From: Peromyscus leucopus
Taxonomy: Eukaryota > Chordata > Mammalia > Rodentia > Cricetidae
DNA length: 64,000 bases
NCBI RefSeq assembly: GCF_004664715.2
Contig: NC_051084.1
Coordinates: 65,787,971-65,851,970, forward strand
Direction of reading: 5' to 3'
The position numbers and the translations under genes are program-made. A model generated the notes under the pieces. That model saw only the letters and a list, made by a program, of their open reading frames with translations. It did no database searches and had not been told where the DNA came from. This document shows positions 1 through 11,439 of this stretch, piece by piece (the stretch's first letter is position 1; every line of letters begins with the position of its first letter).

Positions 1-459
1 GCACATGCTAGGAGGGGAAAATACTGACATTGATCATGTTAAAGAAAAGATTTCAAAGTCTTGAAACCAACACATTCTAGGTAACAATCAATAATAACTA
101 GTAGTTGTTTTTACCCATACTTACACTATTTTTGCCACAAGTATGTAAATTAATTGAGCAGAAAACACTTTAACCTGCCAACTGACACAAAAATGGATTG
201 AGATAATCAAATACTTCTATCAGCAGATAGATCTGTCTAAAGTACTCCTGTTTGGGTCAAAGGATGCAGAAATGAAGACTCTCATGGAGAAAATGCATGA
301 GAGTGCCAGTGAACAGGGTTCTGTGACATGATAATGAAGCACTCTATTTAGCTTTTAAGTCTCCAACTTGGCCACTGAAATTCACTGTGTAAAGCTAAGA
401 GGAATGTGAAAGGCTTCTGGATCATACATAAACAGTATGCTGCAATTGAAATTGTTGAA

Positions 460-790
460 AAATGTGCTCCAAAGTTCCATGTGTTGAACATGTAATCTTA
501 AAATTCATATGTGAATGCTACTGGGAAGTGTTACACAACCCTGTGAAGATAGGGTTACTCTGATGACATAGGAAGCTTCGTGAGAAGAGGACTAGAAAGA
601 TGAGTTAGCATCCTTGTTGTGCCTTTCCATAAAGTATCTCCTATCAGATTATAGAGCAGCAAAAGCCCTCACCAGAAGAGGAGCAGATATCATGTCAGGC
701 CTATGTCTCTGGACTTTCTAGCTTCTACAGCAGTAAGGCAAATAAATTTATATTCTTTATGAATAATTTTGTTATAGCAATATAAATGTA
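460..790 (+). repeat. Old MaLR-like LTR fragment
   Basis: The stretch has the order of blocks I know from mammalian MaLR LTRs: a GTGTTGAACATGTAAT-type start, an internal GAAGAGGACTAGAAAGATGAG block, CCCTCACCAGAAGAGGAGC, then a 3' end with GGACTTTCTAGCTTCTAC, a CAAATAAATTTATATTCTTTATGA polyadenylation-like block and TTTTGTTATAGCAATA. It is strongly diverged and edges are approximate. The subfamily (MLT1 or MST type) is not determined. No coding content. Confidence 0.4.
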
Positions 791-1039
791 ATATTTTTAT
801 CAGCTACACCGGTAGCATGAATCTTAAAAGTTCTTACTAATAAAAAACAAAGTTGAAGCCAGGTATTGGGGTAAACACTGGAAGATCAGAGAGACAGAAC
901 AAGTCACAGCTAACCTCACCTGGCCAACTTCTCAGGTGATCTTGTTTTCTCAGACTGGAAGCCTCTGTGTCCTCATATCCAAATGGCTCTCAGCTGAACT
1001 GTGCTGCTCCAGAGCCTGAAAGCTTAACCAGCCAAAATG

Positions 1040-1245
1040 CTTCTAGTTTCTGGTCCTCACGCCTTATATACCTTTCTGCTTTCTACTACCACTCCCTAGG
1101 ATTAAAGGCTTGCTTTCTGGGATTAAAGGCATGTGTCACCATGCCTGGCCATTTCCAATGTGGCCTTGAACTCACAGAGATCCAGAGAGATTTCTACCTC
1201 TGGAGTGCTTGGATTAAAGGTGTGAATGCCACCATTTTCTAGCCT
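1040..1245 (-). repeat. B1-derived SINE fragments (antisense)
   Basis: Antisense B1 signatures are visible: GGATTAAAGGCATGTGTCACC near 1121-1141, CTTGAACTCACAGAGATCCAGAGAG near 1166-1190, then GAGTGCTTGGATTAAAGGTGTG near 1202-1223. The A-box-side piece occurs more than once (GATTAAAGGC at 1101 and 1121), so this is a duplicated or compound SINE. It appears to lie in a longer rodent repeat (about 840-1340) ending CCCCAGATAAGTTTATTATGG, whose name I do not know. Confidence 0.6.
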
Positions 1246-1345
1246 TTGTATCTAGTGGCTGTTCTGTCTCTGACCCCAGATAAGTTTATTATGGTGCACA
1301 TTATTTTGGGGAACACCCAACAATAACACCACATACACCTCAAAA

Positions 1346-3180
1346 AGATTTCTAAAAAATTCACACAAAGTATACATGCTAAGAGATTAATTCTGTGCTA
1401 CAGCAAGGACTTTAAACTGCCTAATGGTCTCTGACATATCCCTCAGCTTCAATTTCTCCCTCCAGTCAAATTGAAATAGAAAGTAATTATTATGATGGTG
1501 CCCTGCATAGCAGAAAACAGAACCTATTCCCAGCTTTACCCAAGCTTAGGAAACCCCACAGCATTAATTTTGCAGTGTGTAGAGAATACTAAACTCAGCA
1601 ACCCTATGTGCTTTGTTAAAACTAATTTACCACCCTGAAATTCTATCTTATAGAGGCCCATGCCCTTTCAGAATCATCAGCCGAACCTAAAGATAATAGA
1701 AAATAAAATTCCCTCATAAAGGAACTGCCAGGCTCACCGGCTGCTGGAAGTTTACCCTAAGATTGCTGGGTGGTTCTGGAAAATTCAGACTGTGTACTTT
1801 ACATTTCTGAAATACTTGTTTAATAAATCATATAAAACTTTTCTAGAATTTTATAGGAAGCAAAAGTGTGCTGCTTGGACTCTGACATAAAACAGAAAAG
1901 ACTCGGAAAATGAAAGCAACAGATATTTGCCACCTGACATTTATCATGTCAAATGAAATCTACAGGACGAGACTTGTGGATGTTCTCTCTGCTGCTTACC
2001 TCAATCAAATGGGAAGCATATTAGTGTATTTCATGAAGGTTCTAAACATTTTACTTCAAATCTTCTCTGATGTTTGAGTTAAGCATTCATAGATGTTTCC
2101 TTGAGTTTCTGATCTTAGGAAAATGCAAGCACATTAAAGTAAAATTAAGGCATACAGTCATGATACTCTGGCCCTTGGGCAGAAGTAGTACTTTTTAGCT
2201 GTTCCTGATAAATCTCTGATCATTACCACATAAACAACCCAAGTTAGTTCCCTGGTAATAAAAATCAGATGACCCAGCCTTCTAGTGGCAGACACATGGA
2301 TATGCTTCCCATAAATATTCCTGGTGAAGCCCTTCAGATATTAGATTGCCCAGGTAAATGAACACTAAAATTTGATTCAACAACCATACACTGAAGTCAA
2401 AATATCTTGAATTTGAGTTAAATTAATGAATAGAAACATTCATGTTCTTATAAAAAAAACCCTTGACACATGCATCTACTCTCTCTTAATTTTATGTTAT
2501 TAGGGCCTAGAATTATCAAACAGCACAAATAATAAATGATAAATTGAGCTTCGGTAAAACTGAGATAACTTTGCTTACACAAAAGAGACAATTGAGCTGA
2601 AATTATAATCAGGTAGAAAAAATATGTAAAAACATCTATGCTCAACAAATCATTCATATACAGATTGCATATGATTTTTTTTATTAACAATGAGCATAAT
2701 CCACAGCAATAAACAACTACACATAGGCAAGAAAATCTAGCTGGCAAGATGTTTGACTGTTTCACATGAGACAGTAACAACAGGTGGGTAAGCATGAAAA
2801 TATAATCTTTGTAATCTGTCACCTGGGAAATTAGATTTGAAATTTTGTTAGAGATGGAAATATAAGTTTTTATGGTACATTGAAAGAGCTTAAAGACCAA
2901 CTGAAATAAAAATTTTCTTAAAAAGCCAAGACAATGGAAGAAAAAGAAGAGAGGGAGAGAACAGTTTTAGACATCAGAGAGCTAGTGAAGCGCTGTAATT
3001 GTTAGTAGTGAATGATTTCATGTGTCCTGGATTCAAGCTATACTACATACATTACATGATAAACAGTGCAATTGATGACTTGAAAAGTTTCTAGATCAAC
3101 TGTGTAATAATGTTGCATTATATTGGAGCAAAGATCCAAAAGAGACATTGACATATCTCAAAAAGACATTGTGACGTTAA
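1346..3180. other. AT-rich non-coding DNA, no gene recognised
   Basis: No repeat family, RNA gene or protein-like reading frame is recognisable. The longest frame (minus strand, 2448-2900) lies in AT-rich sequence with a composition-driven Ile/Leu/Cys/Ser bias and no domain. I treat it as chance. Confidence 0.55.
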
Positions 3181-3181
3181 T

Positions 3182-3540
3182 TCACGTTCTTCTTTTTATT
3201 GAAAATAGCTCCTTCTCTCATACAGTACTTCCCAATCCATTTCACCTCCCTCCACACCTCCTAGTTTACCCCACATCCCCTCTCTCCAGAATCCACTCCT
3301 CCTCTGTTTCTCTTCAGAAAAGAGCAGGACTCCAAGAGACAACAGTCAAACAGGACAAAACAAGATAAAATAGAACAAGGTGAACATTGAGATTGGATAA
3401 AGCAACCCACCATGATTCACCATTAAAATATTAAGATTTCATCTTTCTGAGAAGCACTCAGTCAATGTTGGTGCATCACTGCAGGAAGGAACTATCTTTT
3501 TACAGGAGGCTGAAACCCTTTCTTCTCACCTTTAATCACA
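3182..3540 (-). repeat. L1 3'-UTR fragment (antisense)
   Basis: Reads as the reverse of the rodent L1 tail region: TTTTTATTGAAAATAGCTCC, a pyrimidine-rich CTCCCTCCACACCTCCTAG stretch, CCAGAATCCACTCCTCCTC, then AAAAGAGCAGGACTCCAAGA and AACAGTCAAACAGGACAAAA. The AAAAGAGCAGG...CCAAGAGACAACAG order is typical of Lx-type rodent L1 3' ends. No ORF2 coding sequence remains. Confidence 0.6.
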
Positions 3541-3859
3541 GCATTTGGGCAAAGTTATTTTTAATGCTTCAACTATGAATATCTTTGCCCCATTTTACCA
3601 TGGAGAGAGAATTCAGATTTGTGCCTCCTTGGAAGGCACATCTCTTTGGATGATATAGATGTGAATTAGCCTGCATGTGAAACTGATTGCTACCTTACGG
3701 TTTGAGAACCAATGGAGTGTTGTCAAAATGTTATGGTAATTCATGAGACTCTACTTTCTCTCTGCATGTTGAAGAATGGGGAAGGCTCTTATAAATGCTG
3801 ATGGATAATATGCAAGGTCGTTCTTACATTCCCATCATCTTTAAAATTAATATATATTT

Positions 3860-4135
3860 AATTTAGTCTATGAAAATTTCATGCATTTCAGCAATGTATT
3901 TTCGTCATATATTTTTCCCACTCTTCCTCTTCAACACCTTTCAGATCCTCGTACCATAACCATCTCCCAAATTTGTGGCCTCTTTTTCTTAGCCCACAGA
4001 GTCAGAGGGGTTCCCATATTTACATGGGTGTGGAGCCATCCACTGGAACATGGGCAATCTACTAGGGGACACTTCCTTGAAGAAAACTGGTACTCCCTCT
4101 TCTAGCCATCAAGTAACATCAAGACAGGTCCCGGT
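3860..4135 (-). repeat. L1 3'-UTR-type fragment (antisense)
   Basis: Contains the rodent pattern TGAAAATTTCATGCATTT...AATGTATTTTCGTCATAT, then CACTCTTCCTC, TTACATGGGTGTGGAGCCATCCACTGGA, and CTACTAGGGGACACTTCC with TTGAAGAAAACTGG. This order is a common rodent interspersed sequence that I associate with old L1 3' UTRs. Diverged; boundaries approximate. Confidence 0.5.
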
Positions 4136-4891
4136 ATTTTTACAACTTATATTGATAAAACAGCTAGTCATGTACCATCTTCTTTAGCCTTGTTTGTCAT
4201 GATCTACTCAAGCCATTTTAGCCTATTCACTTATATATTTCTTATATAAGAAGTAATCACAGGATTTTTTTATGGAAAATTAACCTTCATGACTGCTATT
4301 CTTCAATTTAGGAGATGTTTCTTAATCTTTTCTGTGAAGACTCCTTTTCATATCCTATATGAAATGCTTAATTTTGATTTAACAATGAAATTGTTTGATT
4401 TCTTAGCTAATAGAGATTTCAAATAAATATGTACAGTGCTCACAGTTTTATGATTAAAAAAATAACCATTCTTCTCTATTTTCCCATGATTGCTAGCATT
4501 TTCACTTTATCCATTTGATCTAAGTGTCTAGTAATCCACTCATGTATAGATTTTATTTTCTAAGAGTTTCCTTATGTATATCCTATAGATGGTATACCTA
4601 AAGTATGTTTCCTTCCCAGACAACTATAGATGTGGCATGACTACGAACATAAAATTCGGTGAGAGAAATCTGAGTAAATATGGGTTCTGTGAGTGGTTAG
4701 AAAAAAAGAGTGTGAAAAATTGCCTGATAATTAAAATTACTTGACACTGAGGCTGAATTTGGCAAGAATGGATTAATTTACCAAGTTGAGATAAGCACTC
4801 TATAAATCTAACTTGGGACTAAATATGAGTATTTGGAAGCAAGTTATATAATCAAATGACAAAATTTTAAGTGTTATTAAATTATTTGAGT

Positions 4892-5054
4892 AGGGACTAG
4901 AGAGGTGGTCCAAGAGTTAAGAGTGTATGTCACGCTTCTACTTCAGGGCCCTACTTCAGCTCCAAACACCAATATCAGGCAGCTCACAATTGCCTTTAAT
5001 TCCAGCTTCAGGGAATCTGACACCCTACTTTGGCCTCTAGAAATACCGGCACAC

Positions 5055-5133
<79 letters not shown>

Positions 5134-5150
5134 ACATCTTTTAAAAATAT
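4892..5150 (+). repeat. B2/B3-type tRNA-derived SINE with dinucleotide tail
   Basis: The head GGGACTAGAGAGGTGGTCC and AGAGTTAAGAGTGTATG resemble the tRNA-like part of rodent B2/B3 SINEs. The body continues with GGCAGCTCACAATTGCCT, AATTCCAGCTTCAGGGAATC and GACACCCTACTTTGGCCTC, in the usual order. The tail is replaced by a long (CT)n(CA)n microsatellite. Confidence 0.65.
5058..5136. repeat. (CT)n-(CA)n compound microsatellite
   Basis: About 26 CT units run from 5058 to 5109 and pass directly into about 13 CA units ending near 5136. It forms the 3' tail of the adjacent SINE. Reading frames through it are low-complexity and not genes. Confidence 0.95.
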
Positions 5151-5710
5151 ATAAATTATTTTTATTAATTTTAACAATTAAGAAGCATTTTTAGTTTACA
5201 CATTTGATAGCAAAAAATAGCAAAAAAATTAAATAAAATTGATTATAACCATATAGCTTGTAGAGAACCAATTTTAAAACATGAAAGGATTTCAATTCAA
5301 ATCTATATAAATAGTTACATTAAAAAGTCATTCTGTGTGAATTATCCTAAGATGTAGTTTATAAAAAAAAAAAATTACCACAAAGTCTAATGACTAAGTA
5401 TCTAATTACTTCAAGCTGGAAAAATCACTTAGCAAATAAAAGAAAAGCAAGATAAATTCAAAAAATACCTGCAAAACAATTCTGGATATTAAGATCTAAA
5501 AGATAGTAGACACAAATTCAAAGAAATTTCCATTGCAGAGGCTCATGGTTGCGTTTTCAGAAAGTCAGTGGGAAGTGAACACAGACCCAGAGAACACAGA
5601 CCTCAGCATCAACGAGCTAGATTGGCTTTCTGTGTTTGTTTCAGAGGTTTCCTGGAGGCAAAGCTCTCTGGTGTTCAGAGTGTCATAGAGGGACATAACT
5701 TCCACGTCTG
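5151..5710. other. AT-rich non-coding DNA
   Basis: I see nothing recognisable here apart from an A-rich run at about 5364-5376. Confidence 0.5.
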
Positions 5711-5712
5711 AG

Positions 5713-5801
5713 TGCATAACTCTGTTTCAATTCCGAGATCAACCCAAAGCCTTTTACAAAGCCAGCAGATGCTCTGCCACTGAGCCACATCTCAGTCCTC
5801 T
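5713..5801 (-). repeat. ID/B4-like tRNA-derived SINE fragment (antisense)
   Basis: The segment TCAATTCCGAGATCAACCCAAAGCC...CAGATGCTCTGCCACTGAGCCACATCTCAGTCC is the reverse of the tRNA-like head of ID-type SINEs (GGGGCTGAGATGTGGCTCAGTGG...). It is too diverged to be a functional tRNA gene. Confidence 0.5.
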
Positions 5802-6044
5802 TGGTAGAATTTTTTTATCCCCATGTTAGGAACAGCTTTATTAAAGAGTTTTGTAAATGCTCAGTGAATTGCCTCAGCAAATAATGAATTTCCTATTAGT
5901 CAAATTATTTATGTATAAGTTTGACAGACATTTGGCAGGACTGCCCTTTCAGATTCTTTACAAGATAGAGTGTCTTGTAAATAAATCAATTCTAGTAGGG
6001 ATATTTTATTCCTGAAGCCAATAATTCACTTGAGTAGGGCTAAA

Positions 6045-6125
6045 TTTTTTTAAAGGCAGAGTCTTTTTATGTAGTCTAGTCTAGTCTCAAACTCACAATT
6101 ACCCTGCTCAACTCTAAAGGGCTGG
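6045..6125 (-). repeat. Degraded B1 fragment (antisense)
   Basis: GGCAGAGTCTTTTTATGTAGTC, TCTCAAACTCACAATTACCCTGC resembles the antisense left half of B1 (GACAGGGTCTC...GTAGCCC...TCGAACTCACAGAGATCTGCC). Short and diverged. Confidence 0.4.
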
Positions 6126-6389
6126 CAAAAGCCGAAGAAAATATCCTCCTAAACAAGGGACCCCAGCAGAGAGGAAAGGTGGAACACTACCCTGAGCTGG
6201 CACAGGTAGAGGTCCAGCTACGGCTTCTCCTCTGAGGATCTCTGCAAACCCGGCGAAGGAGGCAGGTCTGCAAGGACAGCAGGCTGTGGAGGGCAGCCCG
6301 CTGAAGCAATGCGCTTGCAGCTGCTCAGTTGGGTAGGTGGAGACGATGAGGATGGTAAGGTATGTTAAGAATCGTTGCAGTGTGCGTGA

Positions 6390-6703
6390 CAGTTGTGTAG
6401 CTTGGTCTTCTTGTGGGTCTCCTAACAGTGCTAACGGGGGCTGCCTCTGACTCTTTCACTGGCTTTTGGAACCCTATACCTCATAGGTTTGCCTTGCCCA
6501 GCCTTAACACAAAGGAAGGTGCTCAGACTTAATGCAACTTGATATGCCATGTTTTGTTGATTTCCATGGGAGGTCTGCTCTTTCCTGAAGAAAAACAAAG
6601 GAGGAATGGATGGGAGCAGGCAGAAAGTAAGTGGGAGGGGGGGGGCTGGGAGGAGAGGAGAGAGGGGAAACTGCAGTCAGGATGTAAAATAAATAAATAA
6701 ATC
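6390..6703 (+). repeat. L1 3'-UTR with (AAAT)n tail
   Basis: The order GTTGTGTAGCTTGGTCTTCTTG, GGAACCCTATACCTCATAGG, TTGCCTTGCCCAGCC, CAACTTGATATGCCATG, CCATGGGAGGTCTGC, then a G-rich GGGAGG tract, GGATGTAAAATAAATAAATAA matches the end of L1 copy B at 50690-51003 block for block. It is a 5'-truncated L1 3' end; the AT-rich tail was then the target of the adjacent B1. The more GC-rich 6130-6390 upstream is not recognised. Confidence 0.7.
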
Positions 6704-6870
6704 TTTTTTTTTTTTTTTTTTTTGGTTTTTCGAGACAGGGTTTCTCTGTGTAGCTTTGTGCCTTTCCTGGAACTCGCTTTGGAGACCAGGCTGGCCTCGA
6801 ACTCACAGAGATCCGCCTGGTTCTGCCTCCCGAGTGCTGGGATTAAAGGCGTGCGCCACCACCGCCCGGC
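6704..6870 (-). repeat. Well-preserved B1 SINE (antisense)
   Basis: A 20-base T run (6704-6723, the reversed poly-A tail) is followed by a complete antisense B1: CGAGACAGGGTTTCTCTGTG, CTGGAACTCGCTTTGGAGAC, CAGGCTGGCCTCGAACTCAC, GAGTGCTGGGATTAAAGGCG, ending GCGCCACCACCGCCCGGC. Many CpG dinucleotides survive, so it is relatively young. Flanking ATAAATAAAT-type sequence on both sides (about 6691-6702 and 6872-6881) is compatible with a target duplication. The variant sequence fits cricetid B1. Confidence 0.9.
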
Positions 6871-7079
6871 TATAAATAAATATTTTAAAAATAAGGAAAA
6901 TAAAATATGGGGGGAAAAAGAATCATTGCATGAGTCAGAGCAGAGGAGTTCTAAAGGATGAGTTAAAATGGGTCAAAGGGGAAAGAAAGATAACCATGGT
7001 AGAAACTCAATTTGAAATGGACCCTCCTTACAGTCTCTATTCATTTGAGATTAGTGCTGAAACCAGGGTTTACGTCTTG

Positions 7080-8165
7080 ATGTTTAGAGATTGCTGTGCT
7101 GGCATGCATCCAGAACCATGACAGTGTTGATGAAATATGCCAAAGCTGGGCTGCAAGCCAGGCCCACACAGTCCAGTGATGCTGTATTAGGAAAAACCTT
7201 TGTCCGGTAGAAACAGAGAAATGACTCAGGCTCGGCAAATTGCTTAGACGCCCACAAAGCACTGCTCAGTTCTGCAGGGATTGCGTGCTCTGTGCTGCTA
7301 TGGTATAGCCATGTGTTCTTTCTCCTGAGAATACGACAAAGCACAGGGATCAGAAGCGTGAAGAAGAAAAGCAGACTACTACCGGGTGCTAACACATACT
7401 GATGTCAAAAATACTCTGCAACAGAATCAAGAGATGAAAGAATGAGCCTTGAGCAAAACTCAAGTGTCAGCAGCCGTACTTAGTGCCTACAATATTGCTG
7501 GAGGACGCTGAAGTACAGACCAAGCTGAAGTCCAGCCACACTCCATCTGCTAGCACTGTGCAGCACATTGTAGCCCTTGTGTCCACAGCATTCATTTTTT
7601 TTTCCTGGTACGTGCTGGGAAACAACTAGGTAACAAAATGGATTTTGTATTTGCTTATACAAGCAGTGTTGTGAAAAACAGCTGCACCTGTCTGAACTGA
7701 ACAAAAAAGGCATATGCCAAAGGGGCTAGTCACATGCCCATAATCTACCTCAGCACACCAGGCATTATGTGAAGGGTCATATCCACTCATATCAGGTGGT
7801 ATTACTTCACACAGATTACTTCTTCCATCACTGCGCAGTGTGTTAAACTTGCTACCTTTAAACCTGTCTTGGGGAAAAGTGTCACTTTTTTTGCTCATCC
7901 CGTGTTGCTTCAATATTTGGCATATATAGAACTGTGAAACTAGTAGATTCCTAGTTTCTGCCACATGCATTACTGAGCTAAGTTTTCGGTGCTGTGTCTG
8001 GCCTCACTCTGCCTGTAATGATCCTTTTAAGCAATTGCATACATTGCCTGAGAGCAGAATTGACTCTAATGTGAAAATTCTTTGTCCACCAATACTGGTG
8101 TCACTGTGTAGCTTAGAGAAAGGGGCATTAAGGATCTCAGAAGACACTGAGCAAAACTTAGACCA
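7080..8165 (-). pseudogene. Unidentified coding-like remnant
   Basis: On the minus strand one frame stays open from about 8163 down to 7626 with a single TGA near 8000, roughly 178 codons, where random DNA of this composition would give several stops. Its conceptual protein is not low-complexity: it has mixed charged and aromatic residues, for example FPQDRFKGSKFNTLRSDGRS and CEVIPPDMSGYDPSHNAWC. Two further minus-strand frames follow (7713-7480 and 7395-7084), the latter with a hydrophobic stretch LLFFFTLLIPVLC. A TTGATTCTGTTGCAG acceptor-like sequence lies on the minus strand near 7415-7430. I do not recognise the protein. It may be a decayed retrocopy, an exon-containing fragment, or chance. 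Confidence 0.3.
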
Positions 8166-8214
8166 AATATCTAATCATTACCACACAGAGAACAAAAAAT
8201 GAATGTGCACAAAA

Positions 8215-8450
8215 CAAAATATGCTTTGCCCTAATTTCCAACCTGTGGTCAACCGAGAAGAAAGCCTCCATTGAGGAACCGGGCAAATCAGATAGGACTG
8301 TGGGTACATTTGTGCTGGGACTGTCTTCATTTTTCATTGATGTACAAGGGTGCAGCTCCCTCTGGGTCATACTATCCCCATACAAATGTGGTGTAGATTA
8401 TATAAGAAAGCTAACTCAGCATGAACCAGTTAAGAAGTGGCCTATAAGAT
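8215..8450 (+). repeat. Rodent LTR-like interspersed repeat (family unnamed)
   Basis: The order CAACCTGTGGTCAACCGAGAAG, CCTCCATTGAGGAACC, ATCAGATAGGACTGTGGG, TTTTTCATTGATGTACAAGG, then GATTATATAAGAAAGCTAAC and TCAGCATGAACCAGT matches a common rodent repeat (the ...TATAAGAAAGCAGGCTGAGCAAGCC pattern) that I believe is MaLR-related but cannot name. Diverged. Confidence 0.35.
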
Positions 8451-8569
8451 GCAGGTACAAGAGAATTATGAATTGGATTCCTTTCACTCAGGAATTAAAG
8501 CCAACAATTTACACCTATGATTTATAAACCTGAAAAGCTCATTTATAGCAAAGAAAAAAAAGAAACTCA

Positions 8570-8778
8570 ACTGAGTGCAGAGGAAGTCCACAAAGTAGGA
8601 GAGAATCTTCGCCAGCTACACATCTGATAAAGAATTAATATCCAGAATATTCAAAGGACTCAAAAAAAAAAAAAAAACCAGAAACTCGGGAAAAATAATG
8701 GCTGAATTTTAAAAACAGGCTACAGATGAGAATAGGAAATTCTCAAAGGAAGAAATAAAATAGTTAAGAAATAAAGTT
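8570..8778 (+). repeat. L1 ORF2 3' fragment, upstream part
   Basis: Contains L1 ORF2 3'-region words: TCTTCGCCAGCTACACATCTG, AAAGAATTAATATCCAGAATATTC, AAAGGACTCAAAAAA, then AACAGGCTACAGATGAGAATAGG and TTCTCAAAGGAAG. The same region in L1 copy A is near 18500-18660. It stops at the ERV junction at 8779-8781 and resumes after the ERV at about 11440 with AGCATCCCTGGCAATTAGGG. Confidence 0.65.
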
Positions 8779-9022
8779 TTTGGCGCCAAGACGTAGGGTG
8801 AGACTTTCCACCTAAAACCTGAGAAAGCTTTAAAAAAAGGTTCTAAAATGGAGCCAAGAGCAGCTTCCCAGCTGTCACCCTCAGGCCAGCCGCAGCCTGT
8901 GGGGTTGAGCTACTCCATGGCAGGTTCATATGTGCAGGCTTGATCTGCAGCATGGCGGGAATGAGGCGTCTCCAAGCCGCACATTACACTGTGTGGTGGA
9001 TTTAGCCTTTACTAATACAGAC

Positions 9023-9047
9023 AGAAAGAGAGAGGAGAGGGAGGGGG

Positions 9048-9120
<73 letters not shown>

Positions 9121-9121
9121 A
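9023..9121. repeat. (GA)n microsatellite in ERV internal region
   Basis: A purine tract whose core from 9052 to 9117 is an almost perfect GA repeat, preceded by less regular GAGG units. Reading frames here on either strand are Arg-Glu or Leu-Ser repeats and not genes. Confidence 0.95.
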
Positions 9122-11062
9122 AATTTGGGGCTACATGCTGCTGGATGGAAGCATAGACCCACTGCCTCTCAGAGTCAGCAGACAGCAGACAGCCTGGCTT
9201 CCAGGCTGCACATGTAGTTCTGCCACGTTGGGAAGCTGAGGTGACTGGAGCCAGCAGCCACAGCTGCCACTTCAGTCCTGGTAAAGCTGAATTTTAAAGC
9301 AATAGATTCACAATAAGGCAGATTCAGGTGGAACAAGACTTTAAGTGGTTTACAGTGTGTGTAAAAATGTACGTAGGCTTGTAAGAGGAAAAAAATGAAC
9401 ATAGAAAGTTATATGAAAAGTAGTTTTAAAAATAAAGTCTTTAAAGAGATAGTAAAGGTAATATAAAAAATAAGCTATGTAATATTACACAGAGAGCCTG
9501 GATTATATTGTCTTTGGGATTTTTAACTGCAGAGAGACATTTGATTGTAAAAGCTGCTGAGTTAAATTAACATGTATATTTTAAAGATATCTTGATTTCA
9601 AAATTTATGTCTAAGGATACGTTGCTTTGGAAAGGAAGCTCTGCTTTTGTTTCCACAGGAAGCAAGAGGCTATGGATTTGTTCCAGGTTAAGATACATCA
9701 GGGTTGACCAGCCAAGACCCCCCTGAAAGGTCTCCGATGGCACCATGGTCCAGATGATCCAACATTCAGAACACTTTCAAGGAAACTGGCTCAAACAATG
9801 CAACCTCATGGACTATTCCAGTCAGGACTTGACCATAATTCTTAATTTTCTCAGGATCCCCACAAAAATACAGTACCCTTTGTTATCAAGAAGTAGACTA
9901 GAAAACTATGCCCATATTCCCCCAAAAAATAGATTGTGGGTGTTTGTCTTTGTTTAGGTTGTTGGTTACAAATTGTTATTGGTCACAGTCAATATCTTTC
10001 TAAAAAAAAAAGAAAACGGGATATGATGTGGAAATATAGGCTATAGATATGATAAGATGAAAGGGTGGATTGTTGAACCTACTTTTCAACAACTTGCTTA
10101 AAATGTTTTACATTGGTATAGATTTTAATTTATTGATACAAATTAAGAGTTGATTTTGTTATACTGTATATATATTTCTATTCTCGCTTAAGGCACTATG
10201 TTTATATAACTCATTTAAATTTTAGTATATAATTTAAAAAATACAGATTAATAATTAGTCTTCTATTATAGTCAAACTTATAGTCAAGTTTTCTTGCTAT
10301 ACACAGATATAATTCAATTATGTAGGTAATCTTCAAACACTTTGAAGACCTGCAGAATATGGCATTTAAAATATTTTAAAAACTTAGACTTTTCTGAACA
10401 TTGAGATATGTCTGCTCCTGGCATCACCCATTTACTTCAAAGAGAAAGATGAGCATCAAAGATACTCTATATGTAGTTTATCTTCTTCTTGGCCAAAATA
10501 GCCTTTTGGGCAAGAAACTGTTCTTGCCTGGACTGCTTGACAAAATGTTCTATCAACTGGATACGCAGGACCCATAGGAAGGTGACCACTGAACTTTGCA
10601 AGGCAAAATGGTCCTTCGGGTTCCTACTTCACAGAAGAAACTGCCAGACATTCTACAGGACACAGGAAGAAGTGAATGAGAGACCCTAGGCTAAAGAAGC
10701 ATGCCCCAACGTTGCAGAAGAACCTTAGGTGATTGTCCAGGCAGCCAGCTGTCTCTGTCATTGTAGATTTTTGGAAGTTGCTTTCAATGCACTTCCTGTT
10801 CACTTAAGTAATATCATATCCTTCTGAAGTCTTTGATGTAGCTGAAGACTAGATAGTTGTAGTTATAATTTCCCTGGGTTATGATAAAAAATAAATTAGA
10901 TATAAAACTTTAGACTCACAAATATAGGATAGATAAAACATTATCTTTAATTTTACAAAATACAAATGGACTAGATATTGTAACTGTAATTCTTGCTTGA
11001 CATATGTAATTTTACTAGGTTAAAGTTAAAACCTTCCTTTTGTTTAGAAAAAAAAGGGGAAG

Positions 11063-11437
11063 TGATGGAGGAATGTCTTTCTGTATGCTGTGAAAATATG
11101 TTGCTCTGATTGGTTGATAAATAAAGCTGTTTAGCCAATAGTGAGGCAGAATAGGGTTAGGCAGAACATTCTAACTAGAGAGGAGGAGGGGAAAACAGAA
11201 CTGAGGAGGAAATGCCAGGCCACCATCCAGGGAGCAGCATGTAACTGCACACAGGTAAAGCCATGGACACGTGGTGACATATAGATTAACAGAAATGGGC
11301 TGAGTTTAAGTGTAATAGCTAGTCAGTAATTAGCCTGAGCTAATGGCCAAGCAGTTTTAATTAATATAAGCCTCTGTGTATTTACTTGGGTCTGAGCAGC
11401 TACAGCCTGGGAGGGACACAGGAAAACTTCAGCTATA
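11063..11437 (+). repeat. 3' LTR of the 8781-11437 ERV
   Basis: Starts TGATGGAGGAATGTC directly after the purine tract and ends ...CTTCAGCTATA. It carries the family core CTGATTGGTTGATAAATAA with an AATAAA signal at 11120-11125, and the 3' block TAAGCCTCTGTGTATTTACTTGGGTCTGAGC, which recurs in the other LTRs of the window. Following bases GTGTTT may correspond to the GTTTT-like bases before 8781, but the target duplication is not clean. Confidence 0.75.
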
Positions 11438-11439
11438 GT

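Larger units (their letters stand above)
8781..11437 (+). mobile_element. Non-autonomous class II ERV: internal region plus 3' LTR, 5' LTR absent
   Basis: Starts at a primer-binding-site-like TGGCGCCAAGACGTAGGG (compare the Lys-tRNA type TGGCGCCCAACGTGGGG), runs through about 2.3 kb of internal sequence without long reading frames, then a purine tract (about 11047-11062) and a 3' LTR. Internal blocks are shared with the element at 45306-48221: 9745-9975 pairs with about 46600-46845, and 10490-10700 with about 47370-47570. With no gag, pro, pol or env frame it would have needed enzymes from another element. The missing 5' LTR is odd: L1 sequence abuts the binding site directly. Family placement (mys-related) is by recognition. 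Confidence 0.75.

Noticed and set aside
2448..2900. 150-codon minus-strand frame
   Set aside because: AT-rich sequence with an Ile/Leu/Cys/Ser composition, no conserved motif and no neighbouring exon signals.
4892..5150. tRNA-like heads of B2/B3/ID elements as possible tRNA genes
   Set aside because: They are diverged, lack a foldable cloverleaf as far as I can judge, and continue into SINE bodies and A-rich or CA tails.
8926..9217. Overlapping frames on both strands around the GA tract
   Set aside because: Arg-Glu and Leu-Ser dipeptide repeats are direct readings of a microsatellite.
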